Program-made: the position numbers and the translations under genes
Shown: piece by piece, positions 52,432-61,584 of the stretch
Position numbering within the stretch: the first letter of the stretch is position 1
Layout: every line of letters begins with the position of its first letter
The notes under the pieces: model-generated
What the model was told of the DNA's origin: nothing
What the model saw: only the letters and a program-made list of their open reading frames with translations
Database searches by the model: none
Origin: Algoriphagus chordae
GTDB taxonomy: Bacteria > Bacteroidota > Bacteroidia > Cytophagales > Cyclobacteriaceae
NCBI RefSeq assembly: GCF_003254055.1
Contig: NZ_QKZT01000002.1
Span: forward strand, 1 to 64,000
DNA: 64,000 bases
Reading direction: 5' to 3'

Positions 52432-54843
52432 ATGCAGCTGAATTTCAAAAAAGACCTGCTCCCACATTTGGTGGGAATCGCCATTTTCTATGCTATTGTA
52501 GTCGTTTATTTCGCTCCTGTAGTACTCCAGGATCAGGTGATCATGCAAGGAGACATTCTAAAATGGGAAGGCTCCGCCAAGGAAACCATGGATTTCCGTG
52601 AAGCCACTGGGGAAGAACCATTGTGGACCAATAGTGTTTTCGGGGGGATGCCAGCCTACTTTGTGAGCCTGAAATTTGCCGGAGACATCACCAATGCCTT
52701 AGTATCTGTTATCACGCTAGGCCTCCCACATCCCGTCAACAGCCTATTTCTCAGCATGGTCGCCATGTACGTTTTAATGCTGACATTCGGCGTCAGGCCG
52801 GTTTTTGCGATCATTGCCAGTGTCGCCTTTGCGATGAGCTCCTACAATCTCCTGAGTTTGGCAGCAGGTCACAATGCCAAAATCTGGGCAATAAGTCTGA
52901 TGCCAGTGATTTTGCTGGGAATTCACTTGGCATTTAATAAAAAACGATTGCTAGGTGCAGCCATATTAGGCCTTGGACTTCTCCTACAACTGAAGTTTAA
53001 CCACGTACAGATCACCTATTACACCCTGATTATTTCGATGATTTATGTCATCGTAAGACTAGTCATTGACTGGAAAAAAGAAGGCTTGCCACAACTCGGA
53101 AAAACCATTGCTTTTCTAGCATTAGGAGCTGTTTTGGCAGTTGGAGGAAATATAGGTAGACTGGCAACAGCACTGGAATATGCTCCCTACTCCACCCGCG
53201 GGGAAGCAACATTGGAATCAGCTTCAGCTGGATTGGACAAGGATTATGCGTTCTCATGGTCTAATGGCAAGCTTGAAACCCTCACCCTTTTGGTTCCCAA
53301 TTTCTACGGTGGCGGAAGCAGCACGCCTCTTGGCAAAAACACAGCTTCTGAAAAAGCCTTGCGAAGCAATGGACTAGACCCAGGCCAAATCAACGGTTTC
53401 TTACAAGGCGCGCCTACTTATTGGGGAGATCAGCCATTCACTGGTGGACCGATATACGGCGGAGTAATCCTGATATTCCTTGCCTTCATTGGAATTTGGG
53501 CTGCCCCCAAAGAAAGTCTTTACACCTTTGGAGCTATTATCATTCTTTCTATCCTACTCTCCTGGGGAAAAAACCTGAGTTGGTTCAATTACTTTCTTTT
53601 CGACGTACTTCCTGGTTACAATAAATTCCGAGCAGTTTCTATGGCGCTAGGAATGACACTTTTTGCCATTCCGACTTTGGCAGCAATCTCTCTGGAAAGG
53701 TTATACCTAAGCAAAGATTTCAAACCTTTATACATCGCTGGAGCATCTATAGGTGGATTATTACTTCTGCTTGCGATCGGTGCTGGTGTATTCAGATTCG
53801 AAGGTGCAGCTGATGCTGGCTTACCCGATTGGTTGATCAATGCTATCCGTCAGGACCGTAAAGCCATGCTTTCTGCAAGTGCATGGAGAAGTTTGGCACT
53901 AGTAGCTGCTTCATTTGCCCTGATATATTTTGCCCTGAAAAACAGAATCTCAGACATAGCGCTGGGACTTGGGATTTTCGCCTTGGTGACCATAGATCTC
54001 TGGACAGTCAACAAACATTACCTGAATGACAATTCTTTCCAAGGGAATCCTAGCAGAGCCTATTTCGCAGAAACTCCCGCAGATCAGGAAGTAGCCAAAG
54101 ACGATTCATATTTTAGGGTGTTAGACCTTACCGAAGGATTGACCGCAACAGGAAAATCCTCCTATCGCTTCCATAGTCTGGGCGGCTACCATGGTGCTAA
54201 AATGCGGAGGTATCAGGATCTATTGGACAATAGATTGAATGCTGAGTTAAGTGAATTTGTGAAAAAAGCGCAAGAAGGAGAGTTTGATTTCGCAGGAATT
54301 CAGACAATCAATATGATGAATACGAAATACATCATCGCTGGAACCGCTGCCAATTCAGTGTTCGAAAACCCTGAAAGCAATGGGCCAGCTTGGATCCCTT
54401 CACAGGTGGTGAGCGTGCAGACCAATCAAGAGGAAATGGATGAGTTGGGAAGAATAGACACCAAGACCCAAGCAACTGTAAACAGCCGGGAATTTGGCAA
54501 AATAGCTGCTGGTGCTGGTCAAATCACCCATACGTCCTATGCTCCCAATGAATTGAAATACCAAGCAGAGATGAGCAAAGAAGGCTTGGCTGTATTCTCA
54601 GAAATCTATTATCCTGTAGGCTGGACAGCCAGTATTAATGGAAAAGAAACCGAGATATTACGAACGGATTACCTACTCCGTGGATTGATTGTTCCTGCTG
54701 GAACTCATGAGATTGTTTTCAAGTTTGAACCTACAAGCTACACTGCCACCAAAACACCAATGATCATTTTCCAATACCTCATCGTATTGTCACTGATCGC
54801 TGGATTGTTTTTCACGATCAAAGAAAAGAATGAAAGAGGATAA
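52432..54843 (+). CDS. YfhO family membrane protein
   Basis: An 803-aa polytopic membrane protein with about a dozen hydrophobic helices in the first 550 residues (FYAIVVVYFAPVVL, LFLSMVAMYVLMLTFG, ...), then a large soluble C-terminal domain (about 560-770) and a last helix (MIIFQYLIVLSLIAGLFF). YfhO proteins resemble GT-C type glycosyltransferases and are implicated in glycosylation of teichoic acids in Gram-positives; in Bacteroidota the substrate is unknown. It overlaps the following methyltransferase gene by 14 bases. Confidence 0.88.
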   Translation: MQLNFKKDLLPHLVGIAIFYAIVVVYFAPVVLQDQVIMQGDILKWEGSAKETMDFREATGEEPLWTNSVFGGMPAYFVSLKFAGDITNALVSVITLGLPHPVNSLFLSMVAMYVLMLTFGVRPVFAIIASVAFAMSSYNLLSLAAGHNAKIWAISLMPVILLGIHLAFNKKRLLGAAILGLGLLLQLKFNHVQITYYTLIISMIYVIVRLVIDWKKEGLPQLGKTIAFLALGAVLAVGGNIGRLATALEYAPYSTRGEATLESASAGLDKDYAFSWSNGKLETLTLLVPNFYGGGSSTPLGKNTASEKALRSNGLDPGQINGFLQGAPTYWGDQPFTGGPIYGGVILIFLAFIGIWAAPKESLYTFGAIIILSILLSWGKNLSWFNYFLFDVLPGYNKFRAVSMALGMTLFAIPTLAAISLERLYLSKDFKPLYIAGASIGGLLLLLAIGAGVFRFEGAADAGLPDWLINAIRQDRKAMLSASAWRSLALVAASFALIYFALKNRISDIALGLGIFALVTIDLWTVNKHYLNDNSFQGNPSRAYFAETPADQEVAKDDSYFRVLDLTEGLTATGKSSYRFHSLGGYHGAKMRRYQDLLDNRLNAELSEFVKKAQEGEFDFAGIQTINMMNTKYIIAGTAANSVFENPESNGPAWIPSQVVSVQTNQEEMDELGRIDTKTQATVNSREFGKIAAGAGQITHTSYAPNELKYQAEMSKEGLAVFSEIYYPVGWTASINGKETEILRTDYLLRGLIVPAGTHEIVFKFEPTSYTATKTPMIIFQYLIVLSLIAGLFFTIKEKNERG

Positions 54844-55549
54844 GGACAAAGTCGTAAGTTTTTATGACCAGTTTGCCGAAAAACAGGAAAAGACGGGAAT
54901 AAACTCCCGCCACTTAAATATCCTCGACAAGGTAAAGGCTGCCGGATTGAATGCTAATCACAGCATTCTGGAAGTGGGTTGTGGGATAGGAACAGTGAGT
55001 CATTTGCTTGCCAATCAGGTAAAGCAAGGCGATGTGCTGGCAGTGGACATTTCACCAGAAAGCATCACAAAAGCCAGCTTGCTTTGGAAGGATCAGTCCA
55101 ACCTGAAGTTTGAAGTTTCGGACATGTCCGACTTCGACAAGGAAGGAAAAACCTATGATTTCTTTGTGTTTCCTGATGTACTGGAGCATATCCCTGTAGA
55201 TCAGCACCAGCGCCTTTTCCGAAATATCCACAAGCATGCTCATCAAGATTCGGTGATATTCATACACATCCCTGCTCCGAGATACTTGCAGTGGATGATA
55301 GAAAATGAACCCCAAAAACTCCAAGTAATAGACCAGCCTTTGGACTCCGGAGATCTGATAAAAAGTATCACCTCAAATGGCTTTTACCTTGAAAAGATGG
55401 AAACCTACCCGATTTTCTTCGAAGAAAAAGATTATCAATATTTTGTATTTAGAGCTTCCAAGCCATTATTCAAATCTACTCCGAGAAGCAAATGGGAGGT
55501 TTTGAAGGAGCGAATTAGCATCAGATTAAAACACGGAATTATTAAATAA
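54830..55549 (+). CDS. class I SAM-dependent methyltransferase
   Basis: Motif I is ILEVGCGIGTVSHLL, followed by VLAVDISPESI and FVFPDVLEHIPVD, typical of the Methyltransf_11/25 family. The 239-aa enzyme overlaps the YfhO gene by 14 bases. The link suggests modification of the same lipid or glycan, which is inference. A C-terminal basic segment (RSKWEVLKERISIRLKHG) has no known role. Confidence 0.9.
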   Translation: MKEDKDKVVSFYDQFAEKQEKTGINSRHLNILDKVKAAGLNANHSILEVGCGIGTVSHLLANQVKQGDVLAVDISPESITKASLLWKDQSNLKFEVSDMSDFDKEGKTYDFFVFPDVLEHIPVDQHQRLFRNIHKHAHQDSVIFIHIPAPRYLQWMIENEPQKLQVIDQPLDSGDLIKSITSNGFYLEKMETYPIFFEEKDYQYFVFRASKPLFKSTPRSKWEVLKERISIRLKHGIIK

Positions 55550-55672
55550 GAATATACAATTGAGTATAGCGGGTAGACTCACTTAGAGCTCAGATTATTT
55601 ATAATACTAGATTTCTCCCAATAGCCCCTATAATCATCGAAGGGATGACCATAAAAAATAAATTTGTAATAG

Positions 55673-56203
55673 ATGAAAATAGCAGAAAACACAGTCGTCG
55701 GACTCACATACGAACTCAAAGTAAGCAAAGAGGCTGATGAAATAGAATCAGCTCCATTCAGCGTGGAAACCCGTGATTCGGAAGATCCATTTTATTTCCT
55801 TTTCGGCGCAAGTGACTTGCCTGAGAAATTTGAGGAATTACTTCTCGGCAAAGAGCAAGGAGAAGATTTCTCTTTTGTAGTACCCGTGGCAGAAGCCTAT
55901 GGGGAGATTGATGAGGATTTGATAGTTAATTTACCCAAGTCACAGTTTTCGGGAGAAAATGGCTTTAATCCAGAGATGTTACAAGAAGGAAACTTCCTGC
56001 CTTTGATGGACGAAGATGGCTATCCTATGCAAGCCAAAATTCTAAAAGACTTGGGAGAAGAGGTTCTCTTGGATTTCAACCATCCTTTGGTGGGATTTGA
56101 TTTACATTTCGAAGGAAACATCGAGGAAGTTCGTGAAGCCACCAAAGATGAGCTGGCCCATGGACACGTGCATGGCGCTCACGGAGCACATGACGAAGAG
56201 TAG
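55673..56203 (+). CDS. SlyD-type FKBP peptidyl-prolyl isomerase
   Basis: The 176-aa protein has the split FKBP domain with a chaperone insert: VVGLTYELKVSKEADEIES, DLPEKFEELLLGKEQGEDFSF and the terminal FNHPLVGFDLHFEGNIEEVREATKDE. The last residues form a histidine-rich tail (HGHVHGAHGAH) able to bind metal such as nickel. It acts in the cytoplasm as a folding helper. Confidence 0.94.
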   Translation: MKIAENTVVGLTYELKVSKEADEIESAPFSVETRDSEDPFYFLFGASDLPEKFEELLLGKEQGEDFSFVVPVAEAYGEIDEDLIVNLPKSQFSGENGFNPEMLQEGNFLPLMDEDGYPMQAKILKDLGEEVLLDFNHPLVGFDLHFEGNIEEVREATKDELAHGHVHGAHGAHDEE

Positions 56204-56238
56204 TAATATGTAAACTGTAACTATTGGTAATTGTATTT

Positions 56239-56286
56239 ATAGTAAGAGGTAAGAGGTAAAAAGTTTGACCACTTACCTCTTACTAT
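56239..56286. repeat. 15-bp perfect hairpin between slyD and cytochrome genes
   Basis: ATAGTAAGAGGTAAG (56239-56253) pairs perfectly with CTTACCTCTTACTAT (56272-56286) around an 18-base loop. It uses the same TAAGAGGT/ACCTCTTA words as the low-complexity spacer near 38640-38780. A terminator role is possible, though no T run follows on the plus strand. Confidence 0.6.
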
Positions 56287-56324
56287 TTAATTGTGCTACT
56301 ACTATAAATAATAACCACTCTGAA

Positions 56325-56729
56325 TTGAGAAGAAATCTGATCTTTTTTTTAGTCATCTTTTCAGCATGCACCCAAAAACCGGCTGAGGAAAATATTGACT
56401 CTTCTGAGGAAAAAGAGCAAGCCTACATACGGGCAATTGAAGGTGAGGACGAGCAATTAGATCCTGAAATAATCAAAAGAGGCGAAGTTCTCATAGCCTA
56501 CTCCGACTGTGCTACCTGCCATAAGTCAGATAAAAGAGCAAAGGGACCAGCATTCCAGGACATTGCAAAGAGATATCCAATCAAAGAAATCTACATCGAC
56601 TTACTTGCAAGAAAGGTGATCTCGGGAGGCACTGGCTCATGGGGAAGTCCTATCATGTCTCCTCATCCAGACCTGAAGGAAGAAGATGCCAAGGCAATGG
56701 TGAGCTACATACTTTCCCTGGAAGAATAA
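56325..56729 (+). CDS. c-type cytochrome lipoprotein
   Basis: The start is taken as the TTG at 56325 (134 aa, LRRNLIFFLVIFSACTQ with initiator Met), because it gives a lipobox with Cys14; a longer frame opening with TTG at 56265 would start inside the hairpin and put no signal in place. The single haem motif is CATCH in SDCATCHKSDKRAKGPAF, with a probable axial Met near IMSPHPDLK. Residues 18-50 are acidic and probably disordered. It ends 3 bases before the convergent App1 gene. Confidence 0.85.
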   Translation: MRRNLIFFLVIFSACTQKPAEENIDSSEEKEQAYIRAIEGEDEQLDPEIIKRGEVLIAYSDCATCHKSDKRAKGPAFQDIAKRYPIKEIYIDLLARKVISGGTGSWGSPIMSPHPDLKEEDAKAMVSYILSLEE

Positions 56730-56732
56730 GAA

Positions 56733-57872
56733 TTAAGCCTGTTCGTTTTCCTTCTCGTCTTTGACTTTTTCCTGAGCAATATCAGCAATATCTTCTTGCA
56801 GCACCCAGCCATGTTCAAGCGCATATTGCGAGGCTTCAAGGGTATTTTTCACCAGCAACATTTCCACGCCAAGCCCTTTCAATTCTTGACTTATTTTCTC
56901 AACAAATGCATGCCGCGAGGAATGAACGTCACGGATAAAAATTATCATAATCCTTCCTGGAAACTTCTTAACTACTTGCAAATAAATCCTTGGATCCTCC
57001 TGACCACTGTCCCCGATCAGCATAAAGGGAAGCTGGGCGTACGTGGAGAGTATATGGCGGATTTGTTCTAATTTATGTTCAGAATGACTTCCAGAAATAA
57101 GCTCTGTTCGAGATAAACCTATATCTCGCAGCATCAATGGCCCTTTGGGAATATGATGAATCTGTAAGAGCTCTTTGAGGAAATCATACAAATTCCAAGG
57201 ACTGCTAGAGACATAAAAAAAAGGATTACTTTCTATACCATCTGTCCCCTTTTGCAATGCCTTATAAAAAGCTGCTACGCCCGGAAAAGGCACTCTGGTA
57301 TGTGCATTTTTGGCAAAAGTAGTCTTTAGCATCTCCGTCATCCGCATGGCTCCAGTGGGGATAATGGTATCATCCACATCTGAGATAATACCATAATCTA
57401 TCTTGCCCACAGGCAGGAACACATCAGCAACAGCCCTGACTTCACCTTGGTTTCTGATCACCTGATCCATCAAGCTCAACTCTATCTGCTGCCAGCGCGA
57501 AGGGAATTGTATTGATTTTCGCGGATGTAGCTTAAATTCAAAATAACCTTCCTCATCGGTTGTCACGAAGTATTTCTCTCCTTGAAATTCTGCTTTCACT
57601 GCCACTCCAGGAATCACGACAGACATAAACCTCCTGCGCATCTTGCTGATATTCTGCCAGACCGTATCCTCAGGATTTGATGGTCCAACTCGGTTATCTC
57701 GAATCACTCGACCTACCAATAAAATTTCCTTCTCATTTCCAAAACCCTCATAGGGAACAATCAACAAGGATTTTACCCAGCCCAATTTGATCCAAAGCCA
57801 TAGCACTGCGCGATTGAGTGCAAGTTTGGTTTCGTAGAGAATGGTAAGTGGTATATTCCTTTTTTGGGACAT
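56733..57872 (-). CDS. App1 family protein (DUF2183 phosphatase)
   Basis: The catalytic region matches APP1-type (phosphatidate phosphatase) HAD-like enzymes with DVDDTI (Asp165, Asp167), LPFMLIGDSGQEDP and a later lysine/arginine-rich segment. An N-terminal beta domain (about 45-155) precedes it. No signal peptide is seen, and residues 20-40 are hydrophobic (LWLWIKLGWVKSLLI), so membrane attachment is possible. It is the last gene in the MmcQ-ABC-App1 operon. Confidence 0.88.
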   Translation of the reverse strand: MSQKRNIPLTILYETKLALNRAVLWLWIKLGWVKSLLIVPYEGFGNEKEILLVGRVIRDNRVGPSNPEDTVWQNISKMRRRFMSVVIPGVAVKAEFQGEKYFVTTDEEGYFEFKLHPRKSIQFPSRWQQIELSLMDQVIRNQGEVRAVADVFLPVGKIDYGIISDVDDTIIPTGAMRMTEMLKTTFAKNAHTRVPFPGVAAFYKALQKGTDGIESNPFFYVSSSPWNLYDFLKELLQIHHIPKGPLMLRDIGLSRTELISGSHSEHKLEQIRHILSTYAQLPFMLIGDSGQEDPRIYLQVVKKFPGRIMIIFIRDVHSSRHAFVEKISQELKGLGVEMLLVKNTLEASQYALEHGWVLQEDIADIAQEKVKDEKENEQA

Positions 57873-57890
57873 GGAGTAGCTTGGGCTGAT

Positions 57891-58844
57891 TTACAGATTC
57901 ATCACTTTCACCTCATCCCAACTTACATAAACCCGATCCCCTACCTCATATTTCCGCTGAGGATCATCCACCTCCCAGATCAGTCCGGACTCTTTGAGTC
58001 GTAGCTGAAGTGAGTTAAAATGCACCAAAAAGCGTGAGTCCGTAACATGAGCTAATAAACCAGTCTTGGTTCTCAGTTTGAGGTCTGCAGGTCTGATGTA
58101 GCTATTCTTGGTATCTGGGAGTTTATTGATTGGGCTAAAAAGCCGCGCTACATACTTGGTTTTTGGTCTCTCGCAAAGCTCTTTTGAACTACCTTTTTGA
58201 ACGAGCTTCCCGTTTTGCAAAATAATCAGGTTATCAGTCAGCCTGAGTGCATCGTCCAGGTCATGAGTAACAAAAATCACCGTTGTACCCATTTCCCGAA
58301 AGGTATCCTTCATTTCAGAAACCAAGCGCTGTGTCTGTATGCTATCCAATGAACTGAAAGGCTCATCCAGCAGGACGATTTCGGGTTCTACACTTAAAGC
58401 TTTTCCTATGGCTACTTTTTGTTTTTGCCCTCCAGAAAGCTGGTATGGATACCTATCCCGATAATCCCTAAGTCCCAACAACCTAAGTAAGTCCTCCACA
58501 CGGTTTTTGGCATATTCACGCTCATAGTGCAGCAAGGGTCTGGATAGATTTTCGGCGACTGTAGAATTAGGGTATAAGTGAAAATTCTGATGTATCAACC
58601 TAATTTCATCATAGCCAGAAACTATCTTTTGCTTTGGATTCAAAATTGGCTCATCATCCAAAAACACCTCTCCCGCATCTTGAACTTCTAATCCAGCCAT
58701 GATCCTCAGCAGCGTGCTTTTTCCTGAACCGCTCTCGCCTACAATGGCCAAGAACTCACCCTTCTCTAGTTCGAGCGAAAATGGATGAAGTGCAGTTTGA
58801 TTGTCATAAGATTTAGAAACATTTGATATAGAAAAGTAACTCAT
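57891..58844 (-). CDS. ABC transporter ATP-binding protein without a cognate permease
   Basis: The ATPase has Walker A GESGSGKS (36-43), the signature LSGGQKQ (136-142), Walker B IVLLDEP (156-162) and H-loop His194, followed by a C-terminal TOBE-like domain (about 230-317) as in MalK/PotA-type subunits. No permease or binding protein is encoded in the neighbourhood. It overlaps the MmcQ gene by 4 bases and lies 18 bases before App1. Confidence 0.9.
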   Translation of the reverse strand: MSYFSISNVSKSYDNQTALHPFSLELEKGEFLAIVGESGSGKSTLLRIMAGLEVQDAGEVFLDDEPILNPKQKIVSGYDEIRLIHQNFHLYPNSTVAENLSRPLLHYEREYAKNRVEDLLRLLGLRDYRDRYPYQLSGGQKQKVAIGKALSVEPEIVLLDEPFSSLDSIQTQRLVSEMKDTFREMGTTVIFVTHDLDDALRLTDNLIILQNGKLVQKGSSKELCERPKTKYVARLFSPINKLPDTKNSYIRPADLKLRTKTGLLAHVTDSRFLVHFNSLQLRLKESGLIWEVDDPQRKYEVGDRVYVSWDEVKVMNL

Positions 58845-59191
58845 GGGCGGATTTCTGCTTGCAGTTTTTTGGTCAAGCTGCCAAAGATAAGTTCATAAGA
58901 ATGATCCGCCAATTCCAAAATCAATCGATCAGGCACATTACCAGTCGTACTTACCGAATTCCACTGCTGCTTGTTCATATGAAAACCAGGCGTAATCCCA
59001 TCGTACTTCTCCCTCAATTCCACCGCACGCTCAGGATCGCATTTGAGATTTATGTATTGAAAAGCTGAGATGGAACAGATCGAAAAGATCTTTTTGCCCA
59101 CACGAAAACATAGGGCATCCTGATCAAAAGGAGTGTCTTCAGTCACACCAAGCTTAGCAAGGCAGTAATCACGGTAATATTCTAGGGTCAT
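58841..59191 (-). CDS. MmcQ/YjbR family protein
   Basis: The 116-aa protein has the family opening (LEYYRDYCLAKLGVTEDTPFD), the central ALCFRVGKKIFSI and the end (NQKQWNSV-like MNKQQWNSVSTTG, DRLILELADHSYELI). These proteins adopt a two-layer DNA-binding-like fold, but function is unclear. It overlaps the ABC ATPase gene. Confidence 0.9.
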   Translation of the reverse strand: MTLEYYRDYCLAKLGVTEDTPFDQDALCFRVGKKIFSICSISAFQYINLKCDPERAVELREKYDGITPGFHMNKQQWNSVSTTGNVPDRLILELADHSYELIFGSLTKKLQAEIRP

Positions 59192-59329
59192 TATTTCAAC
59201 AGTAAATAGGAAATGGAATTTAGGAAAAAAAGGGAAGTGAGAAAAACTTATGGAATTTTCACCCTAGTTCAAAATTGGGTAATTTTAAATTTACATTCAC
59301 TCAAATTAATACAGTCACCACTGCCATTC

Positions 59330-60184
59330 ATGAAATCAAGTTTATTCACAGTCATTCTCCTAGTACTATTATCTTCTTGCAATTCACTGGTAGAAAGCGG
59401 TGTACACAAAAAAGATCTAAAAAAAGACGTTGCATTATTAACCTCTGAAGGCACTATCGTCTTGCGCCTTTACGACGATACGCCTTTGCACAGAAACAAC
59501 TTTCTCAGACTGGTAAATGAAGGAATGTACGACAGTATCCTTTTTCATAGGGCCATCAAGGATTTTATGATACAGGCTGGGCAGGCTGCCAATTCTGACT
59601 CATTTGAAGCCAAAAAGAAATTAATAAATCTACCCGATAGCATTCCTAAGGAGGTGACAGCCGATCATTTTCATAAAAGAGCTGCGCTTGGCGCTGCCCG
59701 TCCTGGGGATGATACAAATCCAACACAAAGCTCCAGCAACATCCATTTTTACCTTGTTCAAGGAAAGGTATACACAGATAGTACCCTAGCGATAGCAGAA
59801 GGCAGGATCAATAAAATGCTTGCCTATAATGCTGTTATCAACTCCCCTGAGAATGCTGAGATGTACAAAAGGTTCAAATCCATCGCCAATTTCAATACTG
59901 AAAATACTATGGATGAACACAAGATAATTAAGGATAAATTTGATTCCCTCACCTTAATACAGGAACAAACAATAGAAAAATACAGCATTCCTAATTCACA
60001 CCGGGAAGTATATAAAACCATTGGTGGAGCCGCTCATTTAGATCAAAACTACACCGTTTTTGGAGAAGTGATCTCAGGAATGGAAATAGTAGACAAGATC
60101 GCCGCAGTGGAAACCAATAGATCAGATAAACCTGAAGAAGATATCTTGATTCTTTCAGCACAATTAATCAAGAGAAAAGACTAA
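59330..60184 (+). CDS. cyclophilin-type peptidyl-prolyl isomerase lipoprotein
   Basis: The ATG at 59330 (284 aa) gives a lipobox (LVLLSSC, Cys17); the upstream frame adds 39 residues without a signal. The isomerase domain covers about 30-280: GTIVLRLYDDTPLHRNNFLRLVNEGMYD, FHRAIKDFMIQAGQ and the end (DQNYTVFGEVISGMEIVDKI). A family-specific insert of about 100 residues (KKLINLPDSIPKE... AYNAVINSPENAEMYKRF) lies in the middle. It works on proteins in the periplasm. Confidence 0.93.
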   Translation: MKSSLFTVILLVLLSSCNSLVESGVHKKDLKKDVALLTSEGTIVLRLYDDTPLHRNNFLRLVNEGMYDSILFHRAIKDFMIQAGQAANSDSFEAKKKLINLPDSIPKEVTADHFHKRAALGAARPGDDTNPTQSSSNIHFYLVQGKVYTDSTLAIAEGRINKMLAYNAVINSPENAEMYKRFKSIANFNTENTMDEHKIIKDKFDSLTLIQEQTIEKYSIPNSHREVYKTIGGAAHLDQNYTVFGEVISGMEIVDKIAAVETNRSDKPEEDILILSAQLIKRKD

Positions 60185-60342
60185 GGCTACCGGCCTGTTC
60201 AATTGCTATAATTAAAAGACCTTCAAAACTGCTAAGAAATCCCTAGGTCTAAGTTTGAATAATTGAGACGACAATTCCACCTAGCATGGTGATTGCATAA
60301 ATATTAGCCTTAACCCTAATATTCACAAAAACCAAAACAACC

Positions 60343-60558
60343 ATGGGAATAGTAAAAGTGTTGGAGGTAATAGCCTCCTCAGAAAATAGTATTGAAGAAG
60401 CAATTCAAAATGCAGTAGACGAAGTTTCAAAAACTGTACACAACATAGATTCAGTCTATGTGAAAGACATCAAGGCCCACGTGAAGGAAGGCAAAGTCAC
60501 TTCTTACGGTTGTGTCTGTAAGATTTCATTCCGGGTAGATCAATCCAAAAACGTTTAA
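60343..60558 (+). CDS. dodecin family protein
   Basis: A 71-aa dodecin: MGIVKVLEVIASSENSIEEAIQ, AVDEVSKTVHNIDSVYVKDI and the end TSYGCVCKISFRV. Twelve copies form a hollow shell that stores flavin or CoA. Terminator directly behind it. Confidence 0.95.
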   Translation: MGIVKVLEVIASSENSIEEAIQNAVDEVSKTVHNIDSVYVKDIKAHVKEGKVTSYGCVCKISFRVDQSKNV

Positions 60559-60570
60559 AAAGTACTTAGG

Positions 60571-60601
60571 AGACTGTGGCATTTGTCACAGTCTTTTTTT
60601 T
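60571..60601 (+). terminator. terminator of the dodecin gene
   Basis: AGACTGTG (60571-60578) pairs with CACAGTCT (60587-60594), loop 8, followed by a T run. Confidence 0.9.
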
Positions 60602-60677
60602 AACCTCCACCAAACTAATTGTTTTACCTAGGGGTTATGAAGTCAGGTTTCTATTGAGCCTATTAACTCCACACTGT

Positions 60678-61436
60678 ATGAAACTATTTAAATACATACT
60701 TTTTTTCGCTGCTATCAGCATATTCAGTTGCAATCCCAAAGATCCTTCTATGGACACTGAGGCTAAGCCAAACTACAGTGCAAATACTCAAACAGACACC
60801 CTGACAAAGCATTTGAAACCATTTCGCAATGACCTGCCTACTATTGGTTTGTTGATGTATAACGGTGTACTGACTACTGAGGTGACAGCGGCTGCAGATG
60901 TATTTACAAAGCCAACGGAGGCTGGGGAACAACTATTCAACGTCATAACCATCACAGAAACAAATACTCCCATCGTCACGGAAGAAGGCTTGACCATGAT
61001 AGGAGATTACACATTCAAAAACTGTCCTAAGCTCGATGTGCTTTTCGTGCCTAGTGCCTATGACATGTATGCTCAAATCCATAATGAAAACATTGTCTCT
61101 TTTATCCGTGAAAAAAATAAGGAGACAGAATACACCGTAAGTAACTGTGCCGGAGCTCAATTAATAGGTGAGTCGGGAATAGCCGATGGTAAAAAAATAG
61201 TCACCTGGATTGGTGGAGGTGAACAGCTCCAAAAGGATTACCCAAAGCTTCTAGTACAGGACGAATACAAAGTGAGTTATATTGAAGATGGTAAATTTCT
61301 ATCTTCCAATGGAAACCTAGCTAGCTACATATCTGCCTTGGAACTTGTGGAGAAAATGAGCAGTCCAGCACATCGTGAATTCGTAGAATCATACCTCTAC
61401 CTAGACCAATTACAGAACTGGAAAAAAGTGGAATAA
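60678..61436 (+). CDS. exported lipoprotein DJ-1/PfpI family protein
   Basis: The ATG at 60678 (252 aa) gives a lipobox, LFKYILFFAAISIFSC (Cys18). The DJ-1/PfpI domain follows from about 53 to 245, with the nucleophile Cys157 in VSNCAGAQLIG and Glu in the PfpI-like position near TTEVTAAADVF. Most relatives in this family are cytosolic (some are AraC-linked amidase-type), so attachment to a membrane is unusual. Activity is unknown. Confidence 0.88.
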   Translation: MKLFKYILFFAAISIFSCNPKDPSMDTEAKPNYSANTQTDTLTKHLKPFRNDLPTIGLLMYNGVLTTEVTAAADVFTKPTEAGEQLFNVITITETNTPIVTEEGLTMIGDYTFKNCPKLDVLFVPSAYDMYAQIHNENIVSFIREKNKETEYTVSNCAGAQLIGESGIADGKKIVTWIGGGEQLQKDYPKLLVQDEYKVSYIEDGKFLSSNGNLASYISALELVEKMSSPAHREFVESYLYLDQLQNWKKVE

Positions 61437-61584
61437 AGTGATAAGATCTCCTGCAACTTAGTTGACCTTCGCTGTATTAGATTGCCATAAACCATAGTAT
61501 TCATCATAAATAGGAAATATATAAATTTAAATCCCTACCACATCTATTCCACAAATACGGTAGGGAATTCCCCATCTTTGCCCC

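Noticed and set aside
60576..60677. Upstream extension of the DJ-1/PfpI gene
   Set aside because: It starts inside the dodecin terminator and would bury the lipobox; the ATG at 60678 gives a clean lipoprotein signal.
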